This document shows, piece by piece, positions 37,584 to 47,246 of a DNA stretch of 64,000 bases. Source of the DNA: Snodgrassella sp945267035. Its GTDB lineage: Bacteria > Pseudomonadota > Gammaproteobacteria > Burkholderiales > Neisseriaceae. Both the position numbers and the translations under genes were made by a program. The stretch is taken from assembly GCF_026535915.1 (NCBI RefSeq), contig NZ_JAFNPF010000001.1, forward strand, positions 1,798,001 to 1,862,000. The letters are read 5' to 3'. Numbering within the stretch: position 1 is the stretch's first letter; each line of letters starts with the position of its first letter. Under the pieces are notes generated by a model that was given only the letters and a program-made list of their open reading frames with translations, had not been told where the DNA came from and ran no database searches.

Positions 37584-38111
37584 TCAACGCAATATCACAT
37601 CATCGGGCAATTCGTTTAAAGTTTCAGGCTGACGCGGGAAATACTGCGCCAATAAAACCGTTAGTTCGTTCAGTCCTTGAGTTAATCCCGGTAGATATTT
37701 TCCTTGTTGAAATGCATCGATAATATGCTGGCAGATCTGCTGCCATTTTTCCACTGGAACGCAAGCGTTGATACCTCGATCAGCAATAATTTCCACACAT
37801 CGATCGGCAAACAGGACGTAAACCAAAATACCATTTCTTTGGGTTGTATCCCATACACCCAGATGAGCAAACCAATATTGCGCCCGTTGACGCGCAGTTA
37901 CAGCATGACAAATATCCGTTGTGGATAGATTTGATTCGATCACAAATTTAACCTGACCGTTATGCTGTTGCTCGGACAACTGTACCTGTTCGGTTAGTTG
38001 ACGCAGAGCCAATGTGGGAAAATGATGTTTTACCCGCAAGCGCGGATGAACCCAATGTCGCCACAATCTTGGCCATAGTTGCAAATTTGGATTGGGATTA
38101 GCAGCACTCAT
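37584..38111 (-). CDS. TPM-domain protein (YgcG family), cytoplasmic form
   Basis: About 175 residues from MSAANPNPN (start at 38111, AGAGGA nine bases upstream; an upstream start would add 17). The TPM fold is indicated by HFPTLALRQL, GQVKFVIES, AHLGVWDTTQRNGILVYVLFADRCVEIIADRG and the amphipathic end. No signal peptide, unlike the paralogue at 39205. Role unknown; it lies in a lemA-TPM-djlA-TPM cluster on one strand, and LemA/TPM pairs are common in bacteria. Confidence 0.8.
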   Translation of the reverse strand: MSAANPNPNLQLWPRLWRHWVHPRLRVKHHFPTLALRQLTEQVQLSEQQHNGQVKFVIESNLSTTDICHAVTARQRAQYWFAHLGVWDTTQRNGILVYVLFADRCVEIIADRGINACVPVEKWQQICQHIIDAFQQGKYLPGLTQGLNELTVLLAQYFPRQPETLNELPDDVILR

Positions 38112-38189
38112 CTTGTACATTCCTCTGTATTGGTTTAAATCATTATGCCCCAATAAAGACAATCATGTGATTTTTAGATGTTTTTTTAC

Positions 38190-39098
38190 CTAAACAAAGC
38201 CGCGTAACTGTTTTAAATAAGCATATGCACCTTGAATAGTCTGCGCACGTTTCGTCGCCCGTTCTAATTCAAATTTTGACAGATTTTGCTGAACCAATTT
38301 ATCCGGATGATATTTGTTCATTAAGCGACGGTAAGCCTGTTTAATTTCCTGCTCGGTTGCCGTGGTTGGGATACCCAAAACTTCATAAGCGGTACTTACC
38401 TCATCATGATGACGCTGAGGTTGGCGGTATTGTTTTTGTTTTTGTTCACGCTGCTGATAAGTATTTTGCTGGCGATATTGACGCTTTTGTTGCTGATAGC
38501 GTTGATGCTCTCTTTGCTGAAAACTGTAGAAATCACTGTTTTGTGCCTTGATTTCTTTGGCCATTTTCAACATTTTATTATAGGTTAACCCAAATTCCCT
38601 TGCTACAGTTCGCAGAATTCGCTGTTCGTTAGTATGTAATTTGCCATCAATCATGGCAATATTGACTAAATTTTTGCAGAACAGCATCAATCCGCGTCTA
38701 TTTCTACGATATCTTCGATATAACCGTCTTAAGCGGGAACGTAACGGATAATCCGGCATCATCCCCATATTAAAAGCATACTGGGCTAACACTTGTAACT
38801 CGGTATTGATACCAATTTTTTGGATGACAAAGCGAATATAGGCTCTGTCTTCGTCGCTAACGTGACCTTTTGCTGCGCTTATATGCCCGCTGACTTCAAA
38901 CAGTATGGCAATAAATAGATTTTCATCATTACTGATCTCATCAGCTTTTCCCCGATCAAGGCTTTGATGCACATTCCATAGACATACTAAGATTATCCCA
39001 GCCACCACACAGATTATTTTGCCCATAAATCCATAGTGCAGCCCGAAAAACCAGAAAAAAATAAAAATTAGGATCCAATTCCAAAAATTTTTTGTCAT
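38190..39098 (-). CDS. djlA: DjlA-like membrane co-chaperone (TerB + DnaJ domains)
   Basis: 302 residues. Two N-terminal membrane segments (about 7-25 and 27-42) with almost no loop, then a TerB-like helical domain (about 55-175: ISAAKGHVSDEDRAYI and AMIDGKLHTNEQRILR), a Gln/Arg-rich linker (about 180-225), and a C-terminal J domain with the HPD motif (YEVLGIPTTATEQEIKQAY, then YHPDKL). This is the DjlA plan: it recruits and stimulates DnaK at the inner membrane. The DnaK partner is not in the window. Confidence 0.9.
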   Translation of the reverse strand: MTKNFWNWILIFIFFWFFGLHYGFMGKIICVVAGIILVCLWNVHQSLDRGKADEISNDENLFIAILFEVSGHISAAKGHVSDEDRAYIRFVIQKIGINTELQVLAQYAFNMGMMPDYPLRSRLRRLYRRYRRNRRGLMLFCKNLVNIAMIDGKLHTNEQRILRTVAREFGLTYNKMLKMAKEIKAQNSDFYSFQQREHQRYQQQKRQYRQQNTYQQREQKQKQYRQPQRHHDEVSTAYEVLGIPTTATEQEIKQAYRRLMNKYHPDKLVQQNLSKFELERATKRAQTIQGAYAYLKQLRGFV

Positions 39099-39204
39099 AT
39101 TGATTGATTTATCATTTATTGTTTATTATTGAGTATCAGTGAAACTGGCTAACTTTTTTGGAATGATCATCATATTAGGTTTTAGCAAAAAAACAACCCA
39201 TTAT

Positions 39205-40068
39205 TTACCAACTTCCTGAAGCACCACCACCGCCATAGTCACCACCACCACCACTAAAACCACCGCCAGAGCCACCAGAGCTACCGCCTCCCCAGCCGCC
39301 ACCTATACCACCAACGAATACACTACCGGCAAAAATGAGTGAAAATATAAACGCAATCAACGCCAGAATGATCGCTAACAACAGACTCCAGCCTGCATAC
39401 CAGCCCATTGCAAACACCAGAAAGGCAACCACACCACTACCAAAGAATCTACCAAACATACTTTTGAAAATGGCGCCACCCACTAAAACCAAAATAAACA
39501 GTGCTGGCAGTAAGTCGGAAAAACTCTGTTCCGATTGCTGATTCTGCTGCACTGGAGGGAGTTTATCACCAATAATGAGTTTTTCAATCAAAATTACTGT
39601 GTTATTGATCCCCTCATCCACTTTGCCATTTTTGAGCTGCGGTGCTAAAACATCATCCAGTAACCTTTTGGCATATGCATCAGGAATGGCACCCTCAAGG
39701 CCACGACTGGGGGCTAAAAAGCTTTTTCTCTCATCGCGCACCAATAATAATAGTACACCATCATCTATGCCCTTGCGACCCAGTTTCCAACTATCCATCA
39801 CACGGGTGGCATAATCAAACGGCTCTTCCGGTGCAATGGTGGGTACAGTGAGTACCACAATACGACTGCCTCTTTGCTGCGTAAATTGCAATAATTGTTG
39901 ATTCAAATTTTGCCGTGCTTGTGGGCTCATCATATTGGCTGTATCCATTACCGGTGCGGTCAGCACAGGCACAGGAGCCAAATTATCTTCTGCCGCTACC
40001 CAAAAGGCGAAAATACAGCCTAGAAACAGAATCAGGATTTTATGCATAGATAAACGGAAAGTATTCAT
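39205..40068 (-). CDS. TPM-domain secreted/membrane protein with Gly-rich tail (YgcG family)
   Basis: 287 residues. Signal peptide ending WVAAEDN, TPM domain (about 40-165) with VMDTANMMS, GSRIVVLTVPT, WKLGRKGIDDGVLLLL and RGLEGAIPDAYAKR, then two or three membrane segments (about 185-255), then a tail made almost only of Gly and Ser. This architecture is the standard YgcG/TPM partner of LemA. Start chosen by AAGGTGA seven bases upstream. Role in envelope stress or protein quality control is suggested for the family only. Confidence 0.85.
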   Translation of the reverse strand: MNTFRLSMHKILILFLGCIFAFWVAAEDNLAPVPVLTAPVMDTANMMSPQARQNLNQQLLQFTQQRGSRIVVLTVPTIAPEEPFDYATRVMDSWKLGRKGIDDGVLLLLVRDERKSFLAPSRGLEGAIPDAYAKRLLDDVLAPQLKNGKVDEGINNTVILIEKLIIGDKLPPVQQNQQSEQSFSDLLPALFILVLVGGAIFKSMFGRFFGSGVVAFLVFAMGWYAGWSLLLAIILALIAFIFSLIFAGSVFVGGIGGGWGGGSSGGSGGGFSGGGGDYGGGGASGSW

Positions 40069-40247
40069 TTTTTATCACCTTGCGGTCTCGACAGGATCAC
40101 GCCAATCAGAATGTCGCTACTTTATACATTCATGCAAACTAACCGAATAATCATGTTAGTTGAGATGCTTTTTTGATGGCTACTTCTATAAACTGTTTAC
40201 ACCCAGAAACAAACCAAAACAGCCAATAAAAATCTGGGCGCCACACA

Positions 40248-40655
40248 TCAATGTTTTTTAATATTTTCAGGAAGTAATTTCGCTTTATTTTTAAAATAAT
40301 ATTCTCCAGTAGGAATACTGATCAAATTCCAAATTAAATTTTTTCCTTGTAGTCGAATAATCGCTACACCATTTTTACCACCAAAAGTACTGTTAAAATG
40401 AACTTTGATTTCATTATTAATTAATTTAGATACAAAAGGGATCGGGCAATCTATTTTTTTGCCATAATTAACTATAGAACACAAATGCCCATTTACTTTA
40501 TTGTTAGTGTCAATGTTTAATTTTATTGAGAAAACACTAAACGGTATTTCTTTGTTTTCTAAATAAACTTCTTCGGTCCAAGTTTGATTGATAGCTGAAG
40601 CACAAGCGTAATCTAAAGGCAAGAAAAAAAACAAAGCAAAAAATATATATTTCAT
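40248..40655 (-). CDS. Small secreted protein of unknown function
   Basis: 135 residues from MKYIFFALFFF (start at 40655, GAGGA upstream; a longer frame is unlikely). Signal peptide ends near ACASA. The mature part has two Cys (HLCSIV and IDCPIP) that could form a disulfide, and alternating short strands, suggesting a small beta-rich periplasmic or exported domain. I recognise no family. It interrupts the lemA-TPM order and is more AT-rich than its neighbours, so it may be an acquisition. Confidence 0.65.
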   Translation of the reverse strand: MKYIFFALFFFLPLDYACASAINQTWTEEVYLENKEIPFSVFSIKLNIDTNNKVNGHLCSIVNYGKKIDCPIPFVSKLINNEIKVHFNSTFGGKNGVAIIRLQGKNLIWNLISIPTGEYYFKNKAKLLPENIKKH

Positions 40656-40863
40656 AAACTGATCCTCAATTTTTACATTTAAACAATCAATCACTATTTC
40701 AACCATGATTTAGGACTGCAGCAACGAAACAGATCATTTTGCTGGAAAATTGTATAAAAACAATTTAATACTGATCTTCATATGCTTTAATTACACCGTA
40801 ATAATAGAAATAGCCAGCACATACAGACTGGCCATTTCCGTATTGACAAGTGTCGTTTTACAA

Positions 40864-41454
40864 TCAGAACTGAACCTGAGGTGCTTGTTTTACCGCTGCT
40901 TCATTTTCTGGTACAAAATTTGGGCGAATGTGCATACCGAAAACTTTGGCAGTCAGATTATTAGGGAAAGAGCGCAAAGTGGTATTGTATTCTTGCACAT
41001 TCTTAATATAGCGGTTTCGTGCTAAAGCAATCCGATTTTCTGTGCCTTCCAACTGAGCCTGCAATTCTTTGAAATTTTTATCCGCCTTTAGATCTGGATA
41101 ATTCTCACTCACTACCAGCAATCGGCTTAAAGAATTACTCAGTTCTCCTTGCGCCTGAGAAAACTGCTTCATTTTATTTTCATCGGTTGCGTCTGTGGAT
41201 GTCATATTCATACTGCCCACTTTGGCACGCGCATTGGTTACGTCAGTCAGCACTTTTTGCTCGTGATTGGCGTAGCCTTTAACCGTATTCACTAGATTTG
41301 GTACCAGATCAGCCCGACGCTGATATTGATTAAGCACTTCAGACCAGGCAGCATTGGCAGCTTCATCCTGTGATTGTAAAGTATTATAACCACATCCACT
41401 CAAACTCATAATCAGCAGCAAAGCCACAGCCCAACTTCGGAATTGTTTAAACAT
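40864..41454 (-). CDS. lemA: LemA family lipoprotein
   Basis: 196 residues. Signal peptide with lipobox SLSGC, then the LemA helical bundle: YNTLQSQDEAANAAWSEV, LNQYQRRADLVPNLVNTVKGYA, and FKELQAQLEGTENRIALARNRYI with YNTTLRSFPNN. These blocks are the family core. AGGAG sits upstream of ATG. It probably acts with the TPM-domain proteins downstream; precise function is not known for the family. Confidence 0.9.
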   Translation of the reverse strand: MFKQFRSWAVALLLIMSLSGCGYNTLQSQDEAANAAWSEVLNQYQRRADLVPNLVNTVKGYANHEQKVLTDVTNARAKVGSMNMTSTDATDENKMKQFSQAQGELSNSLSRLLVVSENYPDLKADKNFKELQAQLEGTENRIALARNRYIKNVQEYNTTLRSFPNNLTAKVFGMHIRPNFVPENEAAVKQAPQVQF

Positions 41455-41597
41455 TTGTTACTCCTGTGTATATATTGTTTCAGTTTAACATGCAATGATA
41501 TCTTTTTACGCCATGAATAGCACTTTCGTATATACGTTAAGATATAATTAATGCAAAATAAAAAAAAACATTTTAACCAAACTGTAAAGGATTTAAT

Positions 41598-41819
41598 ATG
41601 TTTCCTGAATATCGCGAGCTGATAAGCAAACTTAAAGCGGAAAATAACCACTTTGCTAACCTATTTGAAGAACATAATCGCCTGGACGACAAAATTACCG
41701 GTTTAACCAACAATCCCGTGACCAGTGGTTTGGATAATATTGAGGACTTAAAGCGCGAAAAACTTCGCTTGAAAGATGAAATTTACGCTATGTTACGCGC
41801 TGCTGATAATAAGTCTTGA
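41598..41819 (+). CDS. DUF465 family small protein (YdcH-like)
   Basis: 73 residues, fully alpha-helical by pattern, with FAxLFEEHNRLDDKI and LKREKLRLKDEIYAML, the standard DUF465 blocks (H at the centre, KxxLKDxI at the end). Role unknown in the family. AAAGGA lies upstream of ATG, and a strong terminator follows. Confidence 0.85.
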   Translation: MFPEYRELISKLKAENNHFANLFEEHNRLDDKITGLTNNPVTSGLDNIEDLKREKLRLKDEIYAMLRAADNKS

Positions 41820-41841
41820 TCACTCATTCTTGATAGCAGGT

Positions 41842-41882
41842 TTTTTCGTCACCATTAATTCAGTCAGAATGGTGACGAAAAA
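41842..41882. terminator. Bidirectional terminator between DUF465 gene and thioesterase
   Basis: Perfect 15-base arms TTTTTCGTCACCATT and reverse complement around an 11-nt loop. Both convergent genes end within about 25 nt, so it serves both. Confidence 0.85.
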
Positions 41883-41886
41883 GAGC

Positions 41887-42324
41887 TTAGCTTGAAGACA
41901 TCAAAGAGTGCATTTTTTCTAAAAGAGTTGGCGGAAAAGAAATCGCTTTCTTAGTTTGCTGATCAAAAGCAACAAATGTGACCAACGCTTGCGTAATCAC
42001 TTTATCTGAATGTTTCAATTTGATGATCTGTTTCAGTTCAACCTTGCGAGACTGTACTTGACTAAAAGAAGTTTCAATTACCAGATCATCACCAAAATAA
42101 GCACTACACCGATAGCTAATATTGATATTAATCACCGCCATAGCACATTGAGCTGCACTAAATAAAGGCGTTAATCCCATATCATCAAAAAAATGCCAGC
42201 GGGCATCTTCCAGAAATTCAAGATAGCGGGCATTATTAACATGCTGATAGACATCCACATGAAAACCACGCACCCGCAATTCTTTCTGATGTACCAAAGC
42301 TGTTTTATGCTTATAAGTATTCAT
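41887..42324 (-). CDS. Acyl-CoA thioesterase (hotdog fold, YbgC/4HBT type)
   Basis: 145 residues. The catalytic region VRGFHVDVYQHVNNARYLEFLEDARW contains the Asp-x-x-x-HVNNARY signature of the 4-hydroxybenzoyl-CoA thioesterase/YbgC group. Its ATG overlaps the pyrC stop by 4 nt, so they form an operon; no functional link to pyrimidine synthesis is evident. Substrate unknown. Confidence 0.88.
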   Translation of the reverse strand: MNTYKHKTALVHQKELRVRGFHVDVYQHVNNARYLEFLEDARWHFFDDMGLTPLFSAAQCAMAVININISYRCSAYFGDDLVIETSFSQVQSRKVELKQIIKLKHSDKVITQALVTFVAFDQQTKKAISFPPTLLEKMHSLMSSS

Positions 42325-43361
42325 TCAACCAACGTCCAAGCAATCGTTTCCTGAGCACGTATAGGCACCAAATTCTGCTCACCATAAGAAAAACTAGCTG
42401 GAACAACACGCGCACATTTTTTTAAGGTAATGGTGTCTGAATTTTGGGGTAAACCATAAAATCTCGGTCCGTTTTCAGATGCAAAAGCCTGCAATTGATC
42501 CAGTGCATTGATCTGTTCAAATGCCTCCGCATACAATTCAATGGCCGCAAAAGCACTAAATACACCAGCACATCCACAGGCACACTCTTTAGTATTCTGA
42601 GCATGCGGTGCACTGTCTGTTCCCAGAAAAAATTTATGTGCTTTTGCACCACTAACGGCTTTTAATAATGCAACACGATGAGCTTCGCGTTTTAATACCG
42701 GCAAACAATAATAATGTGGCTTAATTCCGCCTACCAAAATGGCATTGCGGTTGTAGAGCAAATGTTGTGGAGTCACTGTTGCGGCAATCTGCTCACCTGC
42801 CTCGCTAACCAATTGTGCGGCTTCAGCCGTAGTAATATGTTCAAAAACTATTTTAAGTTGTGGCAAACGTTGCATTAACGGAAACAACACGCGCTCAATA
42901 AATACAGCCTCTCGATCGAAAATATCGATATTGGCGTCTGTTACCTCACCATGAACCAACAAAGGCATACCAACCTGCGCCATGGTTTCCAATACTGGTA
43001 ACAACGCCCATAGGTCACTGACTCCCGCAGCCGAATTGGTGGTCGCCCCAGCCGGATAAAGCTTACAGGCAACGATACCGGCAGCTTTAGCTTCTCTGAT
43101 TAAAGCCGGCGTAGCACCATCGGTCAGATATAAGGTCATTAGTGGTTCAAACTTGGATCCAGATGGTACAGCAGCCATAATCCGCTCGCGGTAAGCCATC
43201 GCTTCGGCCACGGTGACCACCGGCGGTTTTAAATTAGGCATTATTATTGCGCGCCCCATTTGCCGGGCACTAAAAGGAACTACCGCTTGCAAAGCAACGC
43301 CATCGCGCACATGCAAATGCCAATCATCTGGGCGGGTTATGGTCAAAGTTTGTGTTTGCAT
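42321..43361 (-). CDS. pyrC: Dihydroorotase PyrC (type II)
   Basis: Zinc enzyme closing carbamoyl-aspartate to dihydroorotate in pyrimidine synthesis. Metal ligands are visible: HLHVRDG near residue 16, carboxylated Lys in VACKLYPAGATTNS near 100, HGEVTD near 138, FEHITT near 176 and the catalytic Asp in GTDSAPH near 250. 346 residues, as in E. coli PyrC. Confidence 0.96.
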   Translation of the reverse strand: MQTQTLTITRPDDWHLHVRDGVALQAVVPFSARQMGRAIIMPNLKPPVVTVAEAMAYRERIMAAVPSGSKFEPLMTLYLTDGATPALIREAKAAGIVACKLYPAGATTNSAAGVSDLWALLPVLETMAQVGMPLLVHGEVTDANIDIFDREAVFIERVLFPLMQRLPQLKIVFEHITTAEAAQLVSEAGEQIAATVTPQHLLYNRNAILVGGIKPHYYCLPVLKREAHRVALLKAVSGAKAHKFFLGTDSAPHAQNTKECACGCAGVFSAFAAIELYAEAFEQINALDQLQAFASENGPRFYGLPQNSDTITLKKCARVVPASFSYGEQNLVPIRAQETIAWTLVE

Positions 43362-43491
43362 AAATACATCTTAAGTTTAAAAGTGAATAACACCGAGCGG
43401 CTACAGTAATCAGCATTTGGAAAAGAATGGTCATTGAGCGACTATGAGTTTAGTCGCTGGAAATGGCCCTTAAACCTGATCAAACCATCCA

Positions 43492-43731
43492 TCAACGATG
43501 TTTGATCACAATCTCAAATACACCATCTTCCCCCTGCTCAGAAACGAGCAAAATATGTCCAGTCTGGCGACAAAATGCCGCAAAATCTTCCGGTGCAGAT
43601 TTATCAGTAGCAAAAAGGCGTAAAGTCTGTTCTGAATTCATCCTTGCCAAAGCCTTTTTGGCTCTTAGAATAGGCAATGGACAATTCATGCCGGTCACAT
43701 CTAATGTCTCATCAAACTGAGGAATGTTCAT
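43492..43731 (-). CDS. TusA/SirA family sulfur-relay protein
   Basis: 79 residues from MNIPQFDETLD (start at 43731); a longer frame to 43851 is rejected because its leader looks non-coding. The catalytic Cys lies in GMNCPLPILRAKKAL, the TusA/YedF signature, followed by FCRQTGH. Possible role in tRNA thiolation or Moco sulfur transfer; not decided by sequence. Confidence 0.85.
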   Translation of the reverse strand: MNIPQFDETLDVTGMNCPLPILRAKKALARMNSEQTLRLFATDKSAPEDFAAFCRQTGHILLVSEQGEDGVFEIVIKHR

Positions 43732-44997
43732 ATATTGCCATTTAAGAAAACGATTAAGCGCATTATACCTTGACCTAAATTGAAGAAAAACTAAAGCACA
43801 GCAAATCAATGATTTTATTTTACATGGCGGTAAAACATTTCCATTGATCACCGCAATTTTAGTTAAATTTAGCCTTGTTACACTGTATATTTATGCATTC
43901 AAGCCAAGTTTTAGCTTACTTTACCTGCTATATCGACTGAATTTAGATTTCACACTGGGTCAAATATGGATTCAATGGCTAATAGGATGATGAAAATAAA
44001 ATGGCTTAATGCTGGTTTGCCCGAAATAAGAACATAAATCACAACAACAGCCCAAGGCGAAATCAACCCAAAATGGATTCACTGAGCCATATGCTGATCA
44101 ATCTGGTTTGTACAAAATAACTACTTTGGCATATTAACTGTTATCTGATTTGCTATTATGAATAGACGCTAATCCAGTATAAATTTAAGTTAGTATCTAA
44201 ATGTAGAATAGAATTTACCCAAGCAAAAACTATGTTTAGTATCTTGTTTTTTTTTACGAAAAAACTTTGAGAGCAAAAATTCACCCATAGACAAAACCAG
44301 AGAATGGTTTACTTGAATAAATTTCCACCATTAATTCGCCTTTAAACTCGAGTAATCCCTGCTTCAATAATTTGATCAACACACCTTTAGGCTAGGTTAT
44401 CTACCTGAAATCGTCGCCAAGCTCTTTACAAACACCCTCTACCACAAAAATTTCTGCCTAGCTTGATCGCTGTTTGAGCTTAAGCAAAGATAAAACATAA
44501 GTATCAGCGTCGTCTTTATGCAATAACAAAATTTGACTGATAAGAGGATTTCCTAGTTTAAATTAAATGGAGTCGTTTTTATCACCATGATAAGCGCATT
44601 GATACAGCTATATATTCAATCAGCTTAACCAACCATCCATCGTCAATAATCATTCTACAAGACAGCGAAACTAAGAATGGATTGAAGATGTTTTGCTACC
44701 TCAATCAAGCAGTATTGCAACGTGGTCAATCAATAAGGTGTTCGCCGAGCGCTGAAATTAAGCTTCCATCTAAATAATAATCTTGGCGATAGCAAAAAAA
44801 TGGGGCAGATTGTCTAACTGACCCATGAATCATTGAAATTCAAATTTTAAAAGAATTAGAGGGTGCAAATGAATATTAAACTTTGATTTTAAAGATTAAT
44901 TTTACATTAACACAGACTACTAATAATCAAGCATTGATTCTTAAAATGAGCTTTAAACTCAAAATATTTCCCTCAATAAAAGACCAAAATTGGGCAT
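43732..44997. other. 1.27-kb gene-poor stretch
   Basis: No intact gene. The part at about 44275-44560 holds a recognisable decayed reading frame (separate entry). Between 44560 and 44800 the minus strand has further protein-like but broken frames. The rest is featureless AT-rich DNA. Confidence 0.5.
44275..44560 (-). pseudogene. Decayed gene of unknown family
   Basis: One minus-strand frame reads KLGNPLISQILLLHKDDADTY, YVLSLLKLKQRSS, stop, AEIFVVEGVCKELGDDF, two stops, GVLIKLLKQGLLEFKGELMVE and IYSSKPFSGFVYG. Long protein-like runs broken only by point stops show a dead gene. I cannot assign a family. Confidence 0.55.
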
Positions 44998-46659
44998 TCA
45001 TTGTTGGGCTAAAGCCAACATTTCTTTAGCATGAGAACGGGTGGTATCAGTAATGGTTTCTCCACCTAACATCCGCGCTATTTCATCAATACGTTCTGCA
45101 GATTGAAGAACCCCTATTTCACTTAAAGTTTGCCCTTTTTTAATTTGCTTACGCACTTGCCAATGCTGTTGACCACAAGCCGCCACCTGAGGCAAATGAG
45201 TAATCGCCACCACCTGCCGGTTTTTGCCCAAATCGCGTAATGCATGTCCAACTACATCCGCCACAGCCCCCCCAATACCGGTATCCACTTCATCAAATAT
45301 CAAAGTGGGAATAGCATTGTACTTGCTGGTAACCATTTGCAAAGCCAAGCTGATGCGAGCCAGTTCACCGCCTGAAGCGACTTTATTCATCGCACGCAAG
45401 GGTGAACCCTGATTCGCGGCAACTTGATACTGTATTTGTTCCAAACCATGTGAAGACGGAGAGCAAGCAATCAGTTCAATATGAAACCGCGCTCCTTTCA
45501 TGGCCAAATCCTGCATGTGCGTGGTGGTCTGTTTGGCTAGCTTGGTAGCTGCCTGCGCACGTTTGGCAGATAATTTCTGCGCAACATGTTGAAATTCTGA
45601 CTCTCGTTGTTGCACATGATTTTGTAAAATATCTAAATCTGTGGCGGCATCCAGTTCGTTGAGCGCGGTTTCCGTTTTGCTCAATTCTGCCGGTAATTGC
45701 TCCGGTTCGAGCCGGTATTTTCGCGCCATGCTGATCAAGTCTTGCATGCGCTGTCCCTGTTGTGCCAGCAGATTTTCATCGGTTTCCACACTGGCACTGG
45801 CATCACGTAGATAAGAGCTCACCTCACTGAGTTCGGCTTCAACTGACTCCAGTAAGACCACACAGTCAGCAAATGCAGGCGCGGCTTGCATTAATGCGGT
45901 TAATTGCTGACGACAATGATAAAGTCGACTGACCAAACCATCATCGCCGTTCAGTTCAAGTTCTACAGTCTCAGCGGTATGCAAAATATCCGCAGCATGC
46001 ATCAAGGCATCATGGCTACGACTGAGATTTTCCCATTCGTTTTCCTGTGGATTCAATCCACTTAACTCATCATAGCGCCATTGAAGACGCTCTCGTTCGA
46101 TCGCCATGGTTTCTGCCTGCTGTTGGGCGCGTTCCAGATCACGTTTGGCTTCCTGCCACCGCTGATAAGCCTGCTGTACCTTGATAACAATTTCATCTGC
46201 TCCGGCAAAAGCATCAAGTAACTCACGTTGTGCCGCTTCACTATTTAAAGAGTGATGCGCATTTTGCCCATGAATATCAACCAGTAACTCTCCAATCTGG
46301 CGTAACTGACCTAAAGTCACCGCCTGATTATTCAAAAAGCTGCGACTTTTCCCCTTCACATCGATAATGCGCCGGATACTCAGTTCGTGCTCCGGTTCAG
46401 CCAATATGCCCTGCTCCAGCAATAAAGACTTTGCCTTGGGTGTATCGCTAACATCAAATAATGCGGATAACTGGGCTTCTTGTGCCCCGTGACGAATTTG
46501 TTGATAATCAGCTTTATCCCCCAGCAATAAACCCAATGCATCCAGAATAATCGATTTACCAGCGCCGGTTTCACCCGTCAGCACAGTAAAACCGCTCTGA
46601 AAACTTAAATTCAATTCATCTACAATCACAAAATCACGTAAAGATAAAGCCAAAAGCAT
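44998..46659 (-). CDS. recN: DNA repair ATPase RecN
   Basis: SMC-like ATPase of double-strand-break repair. 553 residues from MLLALSLRDFVIVDEL, chosen by the AAGGCGA site; the frame to 46698 adds an unlikely leader. Walker A GETGAGKS near residue 30, coiled coils in the middle (about 150-370), signature ASGGELARISLAL near 425 and Walker B TLIFDEVDTGIGG near 455. Typical family length. Confidence 0.96.
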   Translation of the reverse strand: MLLALSLRDFVIVDELNLSFQSGFTVLTGETGAGKSIILDALGLLLGDKADYQQIRHGAQEAQLSALFDVSDTPKAKSLLLEQGILAEPEHELSIRRIIDVKGKSRSFLNNQAVTLGQLRQIGELLVDIHGQNAHHSLNSEAAQRELLDAFAGADEIVIKVQQAYQRWQEAKRDLERAQQQAETMAIERERLQWRYDELSGLNPQENEWENLSRSHDALMHAADILHTAETVELELNGDDGLVSRLYHCRQQLTALMQAAPAFADCVVLLESVEAELSEVSSYLRDASASVETDENLLAQQGQRMQDLISMARKYRLEPEQLPAELSKTETALNELDAATDLDILQNHVQQRESEFQHVAQKLSAKRAQAATKLAKQTTTHMQDLAMKGARFHIELIACSPSSHGLEQIQYQVAANQGSPLRAMNKVASGGELARISLALQMVTSKYNAIPTLIFDEVDTGIGGAVADVVGHALRDLGKNRQVVAITHLPQVAACGQQHWQVRKQIKKGQTLSEIGVLQSAERIDEIARMLGGETITDTTRSHAKEMLALAQQ

Positions 46660-46698
46660 AAATCGCCTTTTTAATAAAATAGCAGCATTTAATCTCAT

Positions 46699-47246
46699 TC
46701 TAATTTTTTTTAAACTTGAAGCAAACCTCTAATTAGAAAAAACTAAATTATCCACTGCGTTTTGCATTTATTGCGTTTTCTATAGTCAATTTCCAGATAT
46801 TCAACCGCGTTGTGGGTCATCGCCTACGCGGTAACGCTGCGCATAACCATCCAATTCGGACAAACTATGACATAATCTTTGCTCGTTGCCAACGTAGGGG
46901 AACAGTTTCATTATTCGGCTGAAGAGGGTTTGATCGCGACTGCTGTTTGGCCAAATCATTCAAACCAGTCCATCAAGCAGCGCATGATCCAATGGACATT
47001 ATTCATATCAATTGCCCCAATTCATTCTCTGGCTAATTTGTTAGCTAGAATTGATAATTGGGCGCATCGATTTAAATTTAATTTTTTTTCAGAACTTATC
47101 AATCTTGCTGGAGATGGCTACCCATTATTCTTAATAGATACTGATTCGGAGCGTCACTCTGTAGAAGATTATTTTGAGCATATTGCGTAGATCACACTCA
47201 ACAATTTATTGCTACGCTTGTGTCAGATTAACGGATTGTTATCCCG
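46699..47246. other. Intergenic stretch between recN and nadK
   Basis: About 550 bp. It contains one weak frame (46879-47190). Elsewhere I see nothing recognisable. Confidence 0.5.
46879..47190 (+). CDS. Doubtful hypothetical protein
   Basis: 103 codons opening with TTG directly after a stop and without a ribosome site. The content is protein-like (HSLANLLARIDNWAHRF, LINLAGDGYPLFLIDTD, VEDYFEHIA), so it may be the 3' part of a lost gene. No family recognised. Confidence 0.3.
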   Translation: MLVANVGEQFHYSAEEGLIATAVWPNHSNQSIKQRMIQWTLFISIAPIHSLANLLARIDNWAHRFKFNFFSELINLAGDGYPLFLIDTDSERHSVEDYFEHIA

